A stretch of DNA of 64,000 nt from CAWBJO01 sp963789175 (GCA_963789175.1 CAWBJO010000005.1:124001-188000), one strand, 5' to 3'; positions 46,439 through 57,700 are shown, counted from the first letter of the stretch. Numbers and translations are program-made. Notes: generated by a model not told the origin, from the letters alone.

Positions 46439-46678
46439 GGTCACCAACGCACGCTGGTGACCGGGGAGGTGAAAAGCCGCGATAGACGGCTGCGCTGTCC
46501 TTTGGGCTTTCGCCTTGGACATGCGACAGCGCCTCCCCGGCCTCGAGGGTGCGAAACCGGTTTGGCATCTTACCGGCTAATGCCTAGCCGCTATCGAGGA
46601 GCTTTCACACTCCAGGGTCGTGCACGACCCCGGCTGCAACTTATGCTTCAATGCCCGTGACCGTCAAGCGTGTGAAGC
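46439..46678 (-). ncRNA. Candidate structured RNA of unknown class, possible 5' regulatory element
   Basis: Nine stems fit end to end (plus-strand bases): GGTCACCA/TGGTGACC 46439-46462; GGGGAGG/CCTCCCC 46463-46469 with 46532-46538; AGCCG/CGGCT 46475-46491; GCGCTGTC/GACAGCGC 46492-46499 with 46525-46532; GGC/GCC 46505-46514; CCTCGA/TCGAGG 46541-46546 with 46594-46599; GGCAT/ATGCC 46564-46584; GGGTCG/CGACCC 46615-46630; GCTTCA/TGAAGC 46645-46678. On the minus strand the 46505-46514 hairpin becomes GGC-GAAA-GCC, a GNRA tetraloop, favouring that strand. It ends 24 nt from the 86-residue gene. It matches no riboswitch or RNA class I can recall. Confidence 0.5.
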
Positions 46679-46790
46679 CATACGCGACGCACGGACACCT
46701 TGGCCGCCGCCGTTGTGGATATAAATTTTCATCTCACTAAAAACTTCCTCGACCAATACTCTGACGCGCGAAATCCCATAGCGAGGCGCG

Positions 46791-47011
46791 ATGGCAGAAG
46801 ACAGGATCCAAACCTTCCCTCGCCCCTGGCGGATCACCCGAACCCAAGGCGGCCACTACAAGATCGAAGATGGGAACGGTCGTGGGCTGGCTTATGTCTA
46901 TGCGCGTAACGAGCCGGGGCTTAGAGACAGTTATTTGCAGGAAGCGATGCGCTAGCGATGGCACAGGCCATTGCGCGGTTGTCGCTAGGCGCAGGCGGCG
47001 CTTCCGAGTAG
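46791..47011 (+). pseudogene. Small conserved alphaproteobacterial protein with a frameshift
   Basis: ATG 46791 opens RPWRITRTQGGHYKIEDGNG then GLAYVYARNEPG, much like a ~70-residue family common in Rhizobiales (RPW..., DANGQALAYFYFEDEPGRR, then DEARRIAANIAKLP). In this frame it stops at 46955 after 54 residues. In another frame from 46928 the sequence continues LFAGSDALAMAQAIARLS to a stop at 47011, matching the expected tail. A one-base deletion near 46920-46930 explains this. Function of the family is unknown. Confidence 0.6.
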
Positions 47012-47092
47012 GAAATCTGACCTGTTGAAAATTTCCCAGTCCTTTTTAATTTTCCTTTCGCTGGGTCAATCCTTAAGGAGGGGGGCCTTTCG

Positions 47093-47299
47093 ATGTTTCT
47101 CAGTCTCAGTTGTCCCCAATGTCGCGAGTTGGTCAAAGTCAGCCTCCTGAAAGTTGCGGATGGTGCCAAAGTCAAATGCGAGAAGTGCGGCGCCGAAGTT
47201 GACCCAATAACAGCGCCGCTGGCAGTGACCGACCTAAACCAAAATTCATTGGGCAAGCTTGACTCTACGATCGGTCGGAGTCAGACCCGCCGGCCATGA
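47093..47299 (+). CDS. Small zinc-ribbon protein
   Basis: A 68-residue protein with CPQC (residues 7-10) and CEKC (29-32), a likely Zn(Cys)4 ribbon, then a polar tail. AAGGAGGGGGG precedes the ATG. The last four bases overlap the next start (ATGA). Function unknown. It could bind nucleic acid or a partner protein. Confidence 0.65.
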   Translation: MFLSLSCPQCRELVKVSLLKVADGAKVKCEKCGAEVDPITAPLAVTDLNQNSLGKLDSTIGRSQTRRP

Positions 47300-47469
47300 A
47301 GCAGTTCAACATCTGGCAGGAATGCGGTGGCGCTTGGCGCCTTCTCGGCACCCTACAGGCACCGGGAAAGAAAGCTGTTGGCAGAGCACTAGAGAAACTC
47401 GGCGTGGACGAGGACTCCGTCATCTACCGGGAAGCGCATCTCGATCCGTGGGCCAATCCCCGGAGCTAG
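47296..47469 (+). CDS. 57-residue protein of unknown function
   Basis: MKQFNIWQECGGAWRLLGTL to a stop after DPWANPRS. It overlaps the zinc-ribbon gene by ATGA, which suggests coupled translation, and ends 18 bp before the cytochrome c gene. The composition is normal for a soluble protein. I recognise no family. Confidence 0.55.
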   Translation: MKQFNIWQECGGAWRLLGTLQAPGKKAVGRALEKLGVDEDSVIYREAHLDPWANPRS

Positions 47470-47487
47470 CAAAGAGCCAGAACCGAA

Positions 47488-47895
47488 ATGGCTATTCGCA
47501 ATTGTCTTATGTTCCTGGGCCTTGTTGCCAGCACCGTTGCTGCTGAAGCGCAGGACAAAGACGAGCAGGTGATCATTGGGGAGCTTGTATTCTTCACATG
47601 CCAGACCTGTCATCTCGTGGGCGATAAAAAACTCAAAAAGATCGGTCCACATCTCAACGAGCTGTTCGGTCGCAAGCCCGGCAGCGTGCCAGAATACCAG
47701 TACTCCGCAGCCATGGCCGAGTTCGGCAAGAGCAATGTCTGGGACGAAGCGACCCTTACGAAGTTTCTCCGCGACCCGAAGGGCCTGGTGGTCGGCAATA
47801 AGATGATTTTTCACGGCCTGAAAAAGGATGAGGAGTTGCAAGCCTTGCTCGCCTATTTGGCAACCTTTGACAAGAATGGGATGGCGCCAGAATAA
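47488..47895 (+). CDS. Class I cytochrome c
   Basis: A 135-residue periplasmic protein with a signal peptide (CLMFLGLVASTVAAEA). The heme site is CQTCH, followed by HLVGDKKLKKIGPHLNELFGR and YQYSAAM. A Met in VVGNKMIFHGL is the likely sixth ligand. It resembles cytochrome c2-like carriers. An electron-transfer partner is not evident beyond the oxidase-like membrane protein 1.8 kb upstream. Its base composition is less GC-rich than the flanking genes. Confidence 0.88.
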   Translation: MAIRNCLMFLGLVASTVAAEAQDKDEQVIIGELVFFTCQTCHLVGDKKLKKIGPHLNELFGRKPGSVPEYQYSAAMAEFGKSNVWDEATLTKFLRDPKGLVVGNKMIFHGLKKDEELQALLAYLATFDKNGMAPE

Positions 47896-47976
47896 GGGCC
47901 CTTCAATTGCATCCTTGCGGCGCATCCGCTAGAAGGCGCCTCGACACCCATCCCGCAATCTCGAAGGTTCCTGACG

Positions 47977-49628
<1,652 letters not shown>

Positions 49629-49632
<4 letters not shown>

Positions 49633-50228
49633 TTCGTCGGCTGGCGGTTGAGCACCGCCACGAGCTGCCTGACGTCGCCCTTGCGCTCCCGGATGTAGGA
49701 GACGAAGAGGCCGCGCTGGAAGTAGATGAGCGAGAACCCGGCCACCTTCACGTCGGTGATCTTGAAGCTCTTGCCTTTCGGCGTGAGCCTCCATTCCACA
49801 TTGTGGCGGGCGCCGGTGAGCAGGGTGACTCGCGTGTCGATGAGCACGTCGCCGCCCGACTGATTCTCGGGTTCGCCAATATCCCACTTGGCGATGCGAT
49901 AATAGCGCGTCTGGTCGGCGAAGTAGCGAGCGATGAACAGGGCGACGCCCTTGTAGTAGCTCTGCCGATCGTCCGCCGGCAGCTTGGCCGCATACTGGCC
50001 GAGCGAGTAGTCGGCGATGCTGGCGACGTCGGCATAGCGCTCGATGGGCGGAAGGAATGCCGACACCGTGCCGAGCTTGTGGGCGTTGAAGAGCTCGCTG
50101 GCGGCCTTCTTCATGTAGGCGACGGAGGCATCGGCGGCGCGGGCGCGGGCCGCCGGCAGGGCGAGGGCCCCGGCGACAAGTCCTGTCAACATCGTGCGCC
50201 GCGTCGGGTGCCGGGCAGGCAGGCTCAT
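49629..50228 (-). CDS. MlaC/Ttg2D family phospholipid-binding protein (copy 2)
   Basis: A 199-residue exported protein with a twin-arginine-like signal (TRRTMLTGLVAGALALPAARARA). The MlaC pattern is YSLGQYAAKLPADDRQSYY, FIARYFADQTRYYR and GFSLIYFQRGLFVSYIRER. MlaC carries phospholipid between the outer-membrane MlaA complex and MlaFEDB. It is a tandem relative of the next gene and no mlaFEDB genes lie nearby. AGGAG precedes ATG 50228. Confidence 0.85.
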
Positions 50229-50324
50229 CTTCGAACTCCTTGGACGGCCATCGCTGTTTCCCAACTAGTCGAGGGTCAGGTCAACGTCAATCGATTGCGG
50301 TTTTTCCCCGGACCTTCCGGCTCG

Positions 50325-50948
50325 TCACGCATTGCTGCGCAGGAATTTCAGGAGGGCATCGAAGTCGCCCTTGTTCTCGCGCAGGACGGAAACGAACTTC
50401 TCGCGCATCTGCAGGGAAAGCCAGATTCCGCGCACGTTGACGTCGCTGACGCGGTAGCCGCCGCCCGCCTTGACGACGCGCCACTTCACCGGCGACTTGC
50501 TGCCGCCCTTGAAGCGCATCGAGCTGTCGATGATGACCGCCTTGCCCTGCGAGCGCGACGAGCGGATATCGAGATCGGACGCCGCGAAGTCGTCGATGTA
50601 GTAGACGAAGAGCCCGGCCGCGTAGTCGACGACGAGCTTGAAATATTCGTTCTTGAGTCCCGACGGCAGCCCCTTCTGGTATTGTCCGAGCGAGAACAGC
50701 GCGAGCCCGCGCACGTCCGAATGCCGGTTGAGCAGCGAGACGAACTTGGACTTGAGCGCGCCGCCGCGGACGCTGCCGTTGGCGAGGGTCATCACGTCGT
50801 CGGCGATGCCCTTCACATATTGCTCTTGCGGCGTCGAGGCCTGGGCGAGCGCCGGCAGGCAGCCGAGACCGGCGAAAGCGGCTCCCGCCGCCAGGGCTTT
50901 CAGGAAGTTACGGCGCCGGAAGTCGGCGGTGGGTCGGCTATCCTTCAT
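50325..50948 (-). CDS. MlaC/Ttg2D family phospholipid-binding protein (copy 1)
   Basis: A 207-residue exported protein. FRRRNFLKALAAG followed by a hydrophobic stretch and PALAQA is a twin-arginine-like signal. The MlaC core shows FSLGQYQKGLPSGLKNEYFK, DVNVRGIWLSLQMREKFVSVL and ENKGDFDALLKFL. It shares the same layout as the following gene, 96 bp downstream. ATG 50948 was preferred over 51056, which would precede the signal with an odd tail. Confidence 0.85.
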   Translation of the reverse strand: MKDSRPTADFRRRNFLKALAAGAAFAGLGCLPALAQASTPQEQYVKGIADDVMTLANGSVRGGALKSKFVSLLNRHSDVRGLALFSLGQYQKGLPSGLKNEYFKLVVDYAAGLFVYYIDDFAASDLDIRSSRSQGKAVIIDSSMRFKGGSKSPVKWRVVKAGGGYRVSDVNVRGIWLSLQMREKFVSVLRENKGDFDALLKFLRSNA

Positions 50949-51150
50949 GTCATGTTTCCCTGTCGCCAAAACCTCTTGCGGAGAGGCGAGCCCTGAACTC
51001 GTCACCTGTTCTTGGTCGGCCTGCAAGATTCTTACCAGAAGATGCGAGGTTTTCAACGGAAGCGGATAACCCCTCTCAATAGGAAGTTGAACTTATCACC
51101 AAAACTCCGCACCCGCCGTCGCGTTCCGGCCACCGATTTCGATTGACATA

Positions 51151-51168
51151 AGGATATGTTTATATCCT
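51151..51168. promoter_or_regulatory. Operator upstream of the ArsR-methyltransferase/metF pair
   Basis: AGGATAT, GTTT, ATATCCT: a perfect 7-4-7 inverted repeat in an AT-rich pocket 37 bp before the regulator ATG. It looks like the SahR/SamR-type boxes described for methionine genes, as far as I recall. Confidence 0.6.
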
Positions 51169-51204
51169 AATTCCCAATTGGCCAGCTCGGAGCGGCGCTG
51201 ACGA

Positions 51205-52191
51205 ATGGACAATCTCCTCAAGGGCTTGCGGGCCATCGGCGAGGTGAGCCGCCTGCGCTTGCTGCATCTCCTGTCGCATGGCGAGCTCAACGTGACCGAG
51301 ATCACGCAGATTCTCAACCAGAGCCAGCCGCGCATCAGCCGCCATCTGAAGCTCATGTGCGACGCCGGGCTTCTCGACCGCTACCGGGAGGGGAGCTGGG
51401 TGCTGTTCCGCATGCGGGACGGGGGGTCCGGCGCCGCTCTGGCACAGGCCGTTCTGCGCCTCCTGCCCACCGACGCCGGGCAGTTCGACCGCGACCTGAA
51501 GGAACTCGGATCCGTGCGCGATGCGCGGGCCCGCGAGGCCCAGCAGTATTTCCGCGCCAACGCCGCGAACTGGCACAAGATCCGCGCGCTTCACGTGAGC
51601 GAGGCCGAGGTCGAAAGCGCGCTTCTCGGGCTCGCCGGCGAGCAGGGGGTCGACTCCTTCGTCGATCTCGGCACCGGCACCGGGCGGATTCTCGAACTGT
51701 TCGCGCCGCGCGCCCGCCAGGCGGTCGGCATCGACATGAGCCGCGACATGCTCGCCGTGGCCCGCGCCAATCTCGACCGCGCCGGCCTTCGCCATGCCCA
51801 GGTGCGCCAGGGCGACGTCGCGCAGCTGCCGCTCGCCGACGCCGTCGCCGACCTCGTGACCATCCACCAGGTGCTCCACTATCTCGACGAGCCGGCGCGC
51901 GCCCTTGCCGAGGCGGCGCGCATCCTGAAGCCGGGTGGCCGGCTCATCGTCGTCGATTTCGCTCCGCACGAGCTCGAGTTCCTGCGTGACGAGCATGCCC
52001 ATCGCCGGCTCGGCATCGACGCCGGCCCCATGGCGGGCTGGCTCGAGCGCGCCCGCCTCGATCTCGTTCGGTTGGAAACGCTGAAGCCGCCCAAGGCGCT
52101 CGCCAGGACCGGTCTCACGGTTTCGCTGTGGCTTGCCGAAAAGCCCGCGGGCGATGCGCCGCATTCGAGGAAGAGGACAAGGGATGCCTGA
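51205..52191 (+). CDS. ArsR-family regulator fused to a SAM-dependent methyltransferase domain
   Basis: A 328-residue two-domain protein. Residues 1-95 are an ArsR winged helix (SRLRLLHLLSHGELNVTEITQ, QSQPRISRHLKLMCDAGLL). Residues 125-300 are a class I methyltransferase fold (FVDLGTGTGRILELF, GIDMSRDMLA, ILKPGGRLIVVDF). ArsR-methyltransferase fusions are known as SamR/SahR-type regulators that sense SAM or SAH and control methionine genes. Position before metF with an 8-bp overlap and the palindrome upstream support this role. Confidence 0.88.
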   Translation: MDNLLKGLRAIGEVSRLRLLHLLSHGELNVTEITQILNQSQPRISRHLKLMCDAGLLDRYREGSWVLFRMRDGGSGAALAQAVLRLLPTDAGQFDRDLKELGSVRDARAREAQQYFRANAANWHKIRALHVSEAEVESALLGLAGEQGVDSFVDLGTGTGRILELFAPRARQAVGIDMSRDMLAVARANLDRAGLRHAQVRQGDVAQLPLADAVADLVTIHQVLHYLDEPARALAEAARILKPGGRLIVVDFAPHELEFLRDEHAHRRLGIDAGPMAGWLERARLDLVRLETLKPPKALARTGLTVSLWLAEKPAGDAPHSRKRTRDA

Positions 52192-53083
52192 CCCGTCGAA
52201 CATCGCCGTCGAGGCGCCGGATTCGCTCACCGTCTCCTTCGAGTTCTTCCCACCCAAGACGGCGGACGCGATGCCGGCCTTCCGCCAGACGGTGGAGCGG
52301 CTGGCGGGGTTGCGCCCGCTTTTCGTATCGGTGACCTATGGCGCCGGCGGCACCACCCGGGAGCGTTCGCTCGACACCGTGCGCGAGCTCGCCGCGGCGA
52401 CGGCGCTCAATCCCGCCGCCCACCTCACCTGCGTCGGTGCCGCCAAGGCGGACGTCGATGCCACGGTCCGGCACTTCGCCGCCGCCGGAGTCCGCCACAT
52501 CGTCGCCCTGCGCGGCGATCCGCCCCAGGGCGTCGGCGCCAAGTTCGAGCCGCATCCGGAGGGCTATCGCAACGGCGCCGACCTTGTGCAGGGCATCCGG
52601 TCGATCGGCGATTTCGAGATTTCCGTCGCCGCCTATCCCGAGAAGCACCCCGAATCCTTCACCCTCGAGGTCGATCTCGCCATGCTCGCGGCAAAGGTCG
52701 ACAACGGCGCCAGCCGCGCCATCACCCAGTTCTTCTTCGACAACAGCGCCTTCCTTCGCTACCTCGACCGCGTGAGGGCCCGCGGCATTACGGTGCCCAT
52801 CGTTCCGGGAATCCTGCCGGTCACCAACTTCGCCCGCGTGAAGGAATTCGCCTATCGGTGCGGCGCGACCATTCCCGCCGCTTTCGCCCGCCGCTTCGAA
52901 GGACTGGACGACGACCCGGAAACCACGCGCCTCGTCGCGGTCGCCACCGCCAGCGAGCAGGTCGAGGCCCTGCGGCGCGAGGGCATCCGCCACTTCCATT
53001 TCTACACCCTCAATCGCGCCGACCTCGTCTACGCGATCTGCCGCATGCTCGGCCTGGGGGAGACGGCCGCCGCCGCGGCCTAG
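52184..53083 (+). CDS. metF: Methylenetetrahydrofolate reductase
   Basis: A 299-residue FAD-dependent TIM-barrel enzyme reducing 5,10-methylene-THF to 5-methyl-THF for methionine synthesis. Family marks are VSFEFFPPKT near the N-terminus, SVTYGAGGTTRERS, HIVALRGDPPQG, ITQFFFDNSAF and PGILPVTNFARV. Length is normal. ATG 52184 lies inside the end of the regulator gene, so translation is coupled. No metH is nearby. Confidence 0.93.
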   Translation: MPDPSNIAVEAPDSLTVSFEFFPPKTADAMPAFRQTVERLAGLRPLFVSVTYGAGGTTRERSLDTVRELAAATALNPAAHLTCVGAAKADVDATVRHFAAAGVRHIVALRGDPPQGVGAKFEPHPEGYRNGADLVQGIRSIGDFEISVAAYPEKHPESFTLEVDLAMLAAKVDNGASRAITQFFFDNSAFLRYLDRVRARGITVPIVPGILPVTNFARVKEFAYRCGATIPAAFARRFEGLDDDPETTRLVAVATASEQVEALRREGIRHFHFYTLNRADLVYAICRMLGLGETAAAAA

Positions 53084-53709
53084 ACCTCGATCTCGTGCCG
53101 CTTCCACACCCGCGCCACCGCCGGGCGCGCCGCGACGCGGTCGTGATGCGCCTTGAGCTTGGGATGGATCCGGAAGAAGGCCGGCACGTCGTCGTTCCAG
53201 GTCATCAGCATCGCCGCATAGATGTCGGCGGCCGAGAATGCGTTGCCGAGGATGTAGGGGCCGGAGCCCAGTGCGTCGGCCATGATCCGCCATTCCTCCG
53301 CCATCGTTGCAAGCGCCGCCGTGCGCACGCCCTCGCCGCCGTTCGGATCCGACGTGTAGCGCGGCGCGTAGGCGACGATCAGGTCCGAATTGTAGATGCC
53401 CGACGCCATGAACAGCATCCAGCGCAGGTAGTCGGGACGGAGCGTGTCGGCCGGAGCGGGAGCGAGCTTCGCCTCGGCGTGCGTGTCGGCGAGGTAGAGC
53501 ACGATCGCGGCCGATTCCGTCATCACGCGTCCGTCGGCGAGCGCCAGCGACGGCACGCGGCCCTGCGGATTGATGGCGAAGTAGGAGCGCTCCGGCCGCC
53601 CGTCGGCGCCTTTCGGCACGTTGCGCGTCTGGTAGGGCGCGCCGATCTCCTCGAGCACCGCTTCGACGGCGATCGAACCCGCACCGATGCGTCCGTAGAC
53701 AGTGTACAT
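53080..53709 (-). CDS. Glutathione S-transferase family protein
   Basis: A 209-residue GST fold. The N-terminal half has GSIAVEAVLEEIGAPYQ, INPQGRVPSLALADG (cis-Pro) and MTESAAIVLYLADTH for the G site. The C-terminal half ends SAADIYAAML, the family N-cap box, and RPAVARVWKR. GGAGGGG precedes ATG 53709. Its stop overlaps that of metF by 4 bp. Confidence 0.87.
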   Translation of the reverse strand: MYTVYGRIGAGSIAVEAVLEEIGAPYQTRNVPKGADGRPERSYFAINPQGRVPSLALADGRVMTESAAIVLYLADTHAEAKLAPAPADTLRPDYLRWMLFMASGIYNSDLIVAYAPRYTSDPNGGEGVRTAALATMAEEWRIMADALGSGPYILGNAFSAADIYAAMLMTWNDDVPAFFRIHPKLKAHHDRVAARPAVARVWKRHEIEV

Positions 53710-53823
53710 CCAACCCCTCCCGCGTTTCGTGGCCAAGGCGAATGTGGAAGATGACGTATCCGGCCGTCAAGCGTGGTGCGGGGCAGTCATCGGACTGACG
53801 CATGACCATGCGATCGAGGCCGG

Positions 53824-54738
53824 ATGGACACGATTCGCTTCACCTATTCGACGCCCGACCAGCCGCTCCTCCAGCGCGCCGTGATCCAGGCGATCGAGAA
53901 GCTCGGCGGCCAGCCCCGCCTGCGGCGACTTTATGATCTTCACGCCGGTCATCCGCGCGCCGGCGAGACGTTCTTCGATGCCGCGGTCAGGCTTCTCAAT
54001 CTCGATGTGCGGTACGATGCGGACCGTCTCGGTCGCGTGCCCCGGTCGGGCCCGGTCCTGTTCGTCGCCAACCATCCCTACGGCGTGCTGGACGGCATCG
54101 TACTCGCCTGGCTCGCCATGAAGGTCCGTCCGGACGTCAAGGTCCTCGCCAACAGCGTGCTCTGCCAGGCGCCGGAAGCCCGTCCGAACCTGCTGCCGGT
54201 CGATTTCACGGCCACCCTCGCGGCCCGGTCGACGACGCTGCGCACGCGCAGTGTCGCGCATCAATGGCTGAAGCAGGGCCAGGCCGTAGCCATCTTTCCG
54301 GGCGGAGGCGTCTCGATGAGCGACAAGCCGCTCAAGGGTCCGGCCATCGATTTCGCCTGGGCCCCGTTCACCGAAAAGCTGGTCCGCATGTCGGGGGCGA
54401 CGGTCGTGCCGATATGCTTCATGGGCCAGAACAGCCGGCTGTTCCAGCTCGCCAGCCATCTCAGCATGACGCTCCGCCTGTCGCTGATGTTCCGCGAGAC
54501 GGCCCGGCGCATCGGCACACCGCTCGACGTGCGCATCGGCCGACCGATCCCTTATGCGGAACTCGCGAGGTTCGAGCGCCGCAACGATCTCCTTGCCGAG
54601 CTCCGGCGGCGGACGTTCGCGCTCGCAGTCGATCCCGATGGATCGGTGCCGCCGCCCGCCTGCTACCTGAAACCGGTCCGCCTGAAAGTCTACAAGCCGA
54701 AGGACCTGCCTAGGTCTCCGCGCTCAGCTCGCGGCTGA
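53824..54738 (+). CDS. PlsC-like lysophospholipid acyltransferase family protein
   Basis: A 304-residue protein with the acyltransferase block FVANHPYGVLDGIVLAW and IFPGGGVSM, as in hemolysin/OlsA-type acyltransferases. The His-Asp spacing (NHPYGVLD) is one longer than the classic HX4D and is usual for this subgroup. It may acylate lyso-ornithine lipids or lysophospholipids at the membrane face, but no olsB partner is adjacent. The last 29 bp overlap the oxoprolinase gene on the other strand. Confidence 0.82.
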   Translation: MDTIRFTYSTPDQPLLQRAVIQAIEKLGGQPRLRRLYDLHAGHPRAGETFFDAAVRLLNLDVRYDADRLGRVPRSGPVLFVANHPYGVLDGIVLAWLAMKVRPDVKVLANSVLCQAPEARPNLLPVDFTATLAARSTTLRTRSVAHQWLKQGQAVAIFPGGGVSMSDKPLKGPAIDFAWAPFTEKLVRMSGATVVPICFMGQNSRLFQLASHLSMTLRLSLMFRETARRIGTPLDVRIGRPIPYAELARFERRNDLLAELRRRTFALAVDPDGSVPPPACYLKPVRLKVYKPKDLPRSPRSARG

Positions 54739-57700
54739 GGATGGCGGCGAGCTTCTCGGCCGAGGGCATTTCCGTCTTCGGCTTGTCGGGCCGTTCGTAT
54801 CCGCCGCCCGACGGCGTGCGGATGATGATCGCGTCGCCCGGCTCGCAGACGAACTGGTCGCAGCCCTCGCGCTTCTCCAGCGTTCCGTTGGCGCGGCGGA
54901 CGTAGTTCTCGCCCCGCTTTCCCGGCTCGCCGCCGGCCACTCCATAGGGTGAGACGCGCCGGTGGCCGTGCAGGAACGAGACGTCCATGCGTTCGCGGAA
55001 GACGATGATCCGCTCGACGCCGTCGCCGCCGGTCCACTTGCCCCTGCCGCCCGTTCCGCGCCGGATGGCGAATTTCTCCAGGATGACCGGATAGCGGAAT
55101 TCAAGCACTTCGGGATCGGTCAGGCGGGTGTTGGTCATGTGCGTGTGCACCGCGCTCGCGCCGTTGAAGCCGGGCCCGGCGCCGCTGCCGCCGCAGATCG
55201 TCTCGTAGTATTGGTGGCGGTCGTTGCCGAAATTGGTGTTGTTCATCGTTCCCTGTGCCGCCGCGATGGCGCCGAGCGCGCCGAACAGCGTATCGGTCAC
55301 CGCCTGGCTGGTCTCGACGTTGCCGGCGACGACGGCCGCCGGATATTCGGGCGACAGCATGCAGTCGGCGGGGATGGCGATCTCGATGGGCCTGAGGCAG
55401 CCGGCATTCATGGGAATGTTGTCGTCGACCATGCATCGGAAGACGTAGAGGATGGCGGCCCGCGTGATCGGCCGCGGCGCGTTGAAGTTGGTCGGCTGCT
55501 CCGGCGAGGTTCCCGTGAAGTCGATGCGTGCCGAGCGCTGCTGGCGATCAACCTCGATCTTGACCTTGATGACGGCTCCCTGGTCCATCACGTAGGAGAA
55601 CGAGCTGTCGTGGAGCGCGCCGATCACGCGCCGAACGCTTTCCTCGGCATTGTCCTGCACGTGCCGCATGTAAGCGCTGACGACCGGGAACGTGAACTCG
55701 TCGACCATCCGCATGAGCTCCTGCACGCCCTTTTCGTTGGCGGCGACCTGCGCCTTGAGGTCGGCGATGTTCTGGGCCGGGTTGCGGCACGGATAGGGCC
55801 CGGCGGTAAGGAGCTCCTGCAGCTCCTTCTCCCGTAGCCGGCCGCGATCCATGAGCTTGAAGTTGTCGATGACCACGCCTTCCTCGTGGATGGAACGCGC
55901 CATCGGCGTCATCGAACCCGGCGCCTTGCCGCCGACGTCGGCATGGTGGCCGCGCGATGCCACGAAGAAGATGATGCTCTTGCCGGTCCGGTCGAAGACC
56001 GGCGTGACGGCCGTGATGTCGGGAAGGTGCGTGCCGCCGTTGTACGGGGCGTTGAGCAGGAATGCGTCGCCCTTCTTCATCACCGGGTTGTTCTTGATCA
56101 CCACCTCGACCGAGCGGTCCATTGAGCCGAGATGCACCGGCATGTGCGGCGCGTTGGCGACGAGTTCGCCCTTGTCGTTGAAGATCGCGCAGGAGAAGTC
56201 GAGCCGCTCCTTGATGTTGACGGAGTAGGCGGTCTTCTCGAGCGTCAGCCCCATCTGCTCGGCGATGTTCATGAAGAGGTTGTTGAAGATCTCGAGCATG
56301 ACCGGGTCGGCGTCGGTGCCGATGGCATGCCGGGTCGGTGCCTTGCGCGCCCGCGTGAGGACGAGGTGCGAGCGCCCGGTGAGGGCGGCCTGCCAGCCGT
56401 CCTCGATCACGGTGGTGTTGTGCGGCTCGACGATGAGGGCCGGGCCTTCGACCTTCTGCCCGGGCTGGAGCTTCAGGCGGTCGTAGATGTCGCAGTTGTG
56501 CCACTTGCCGTCCGAGTAGATCTTGGTCTTGCCGACGGCGCGCGGCGGCGTCTTGACGAGCGTCACGGCCGGCTCGCGCACTTCCGTTCCCCCGCCGACG
56601 CTTTCGACGGCGATGGCCTCGACCATCAGGTCCTTCTCGGGCGTGATGAAGCCGAACTGCCGCTTGTGCGCATGCTCGAAGGCGCGCCGCATCCTGTCGG
56701 TCGTGTCGAGTGGTACGGCGAGGTTCGAGTCGGTTCCGGAATAGCGCAGGTGGACGTTGGCGTTGTGCGTGAGGCTCTCCGCCGCCATGCCCTGGCCGGT
56801 GAGCTCGGCCGTGTTCTCCTCGGTGAGCCGCTTGGCGGTCGCCTTCACTTCCGCCATGACCGGCGTGGCGAGCGGCTTCTCGACCGCCTGCTGGCGGTTG
56901 GCGCGGATGTCGGCAAGCCCCATCCCGTAGGCCGACAGCACGCCGGCCAGCGGGTGGATGAGGACCGTCTTCATGCCCAGCATGTCGGCGATGAGGCAGG
57001 CGTGCTGCGGGCCCGCGCCCCCGAAGCAGTTGAGCACGTAGGCCGTGACGTCGTGCCCGCGCTCGACCGAGATCTTCTTGATCGCGTTGGCCATGTTGTC
57101 GACGGCGATCTTGATGAACCCGTCGGCGACCTCGGCCGGCGTGCGCTTGTCGCCGATCTTCTGGGCGAGTGCCGCGAACGTGACGGCGACGCCCTTGGCG
57201 TCGAGCGGCTGGTCGCCGCTGCGCCCGAAAATCCTCGGGAAGTGCTCGGGATGAATCTTGCCGACCATGATGTTCGCGTCGGTGACGGTCAGCGGACCGC
57301 CGCGCCGATAGGAGAGGGGACCCGGATTGGCGCCTGCCGAATCCGGCCCGACGCGGAACCGCGCCCCGTCATAGTGCAGGATCGACCCGCCGCCCGCCGC
57401 CACGGTATGAATGCGCATCATCGGCGCCCGCATGCGGACGCCCGCCACCTCCGTGTCGAAGGCGCGCTCGAGCTCGCCGTCGAAATGCGCGACGTCGGTC
57501 GACGTGCCGCCCATGTCGAAGCCGATGATGCGCCGGAAGCCGGCCATGCGGCCGGTCTCCACCATGCCGACGACACCGCCGGCTGGCCCGGAGAGGATGG
57601 CGTCCTTGCCCTGGAACAGCCTGGCCGAGGTCAGGCCGCCCGACGACATCATGAACATGAGCCGCGTCCCGCCCTGGCGGGCCTTGAGCGCGAAAGCGAC

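Noticed and set aside
46439..46678. tmRNA, 6S RNA, group II intron or cobalamin riboswitch as the identity of the structured element
   Set aside because: None of the conserved bases of these classes that I can recall are present, so I left it as an unknown class.
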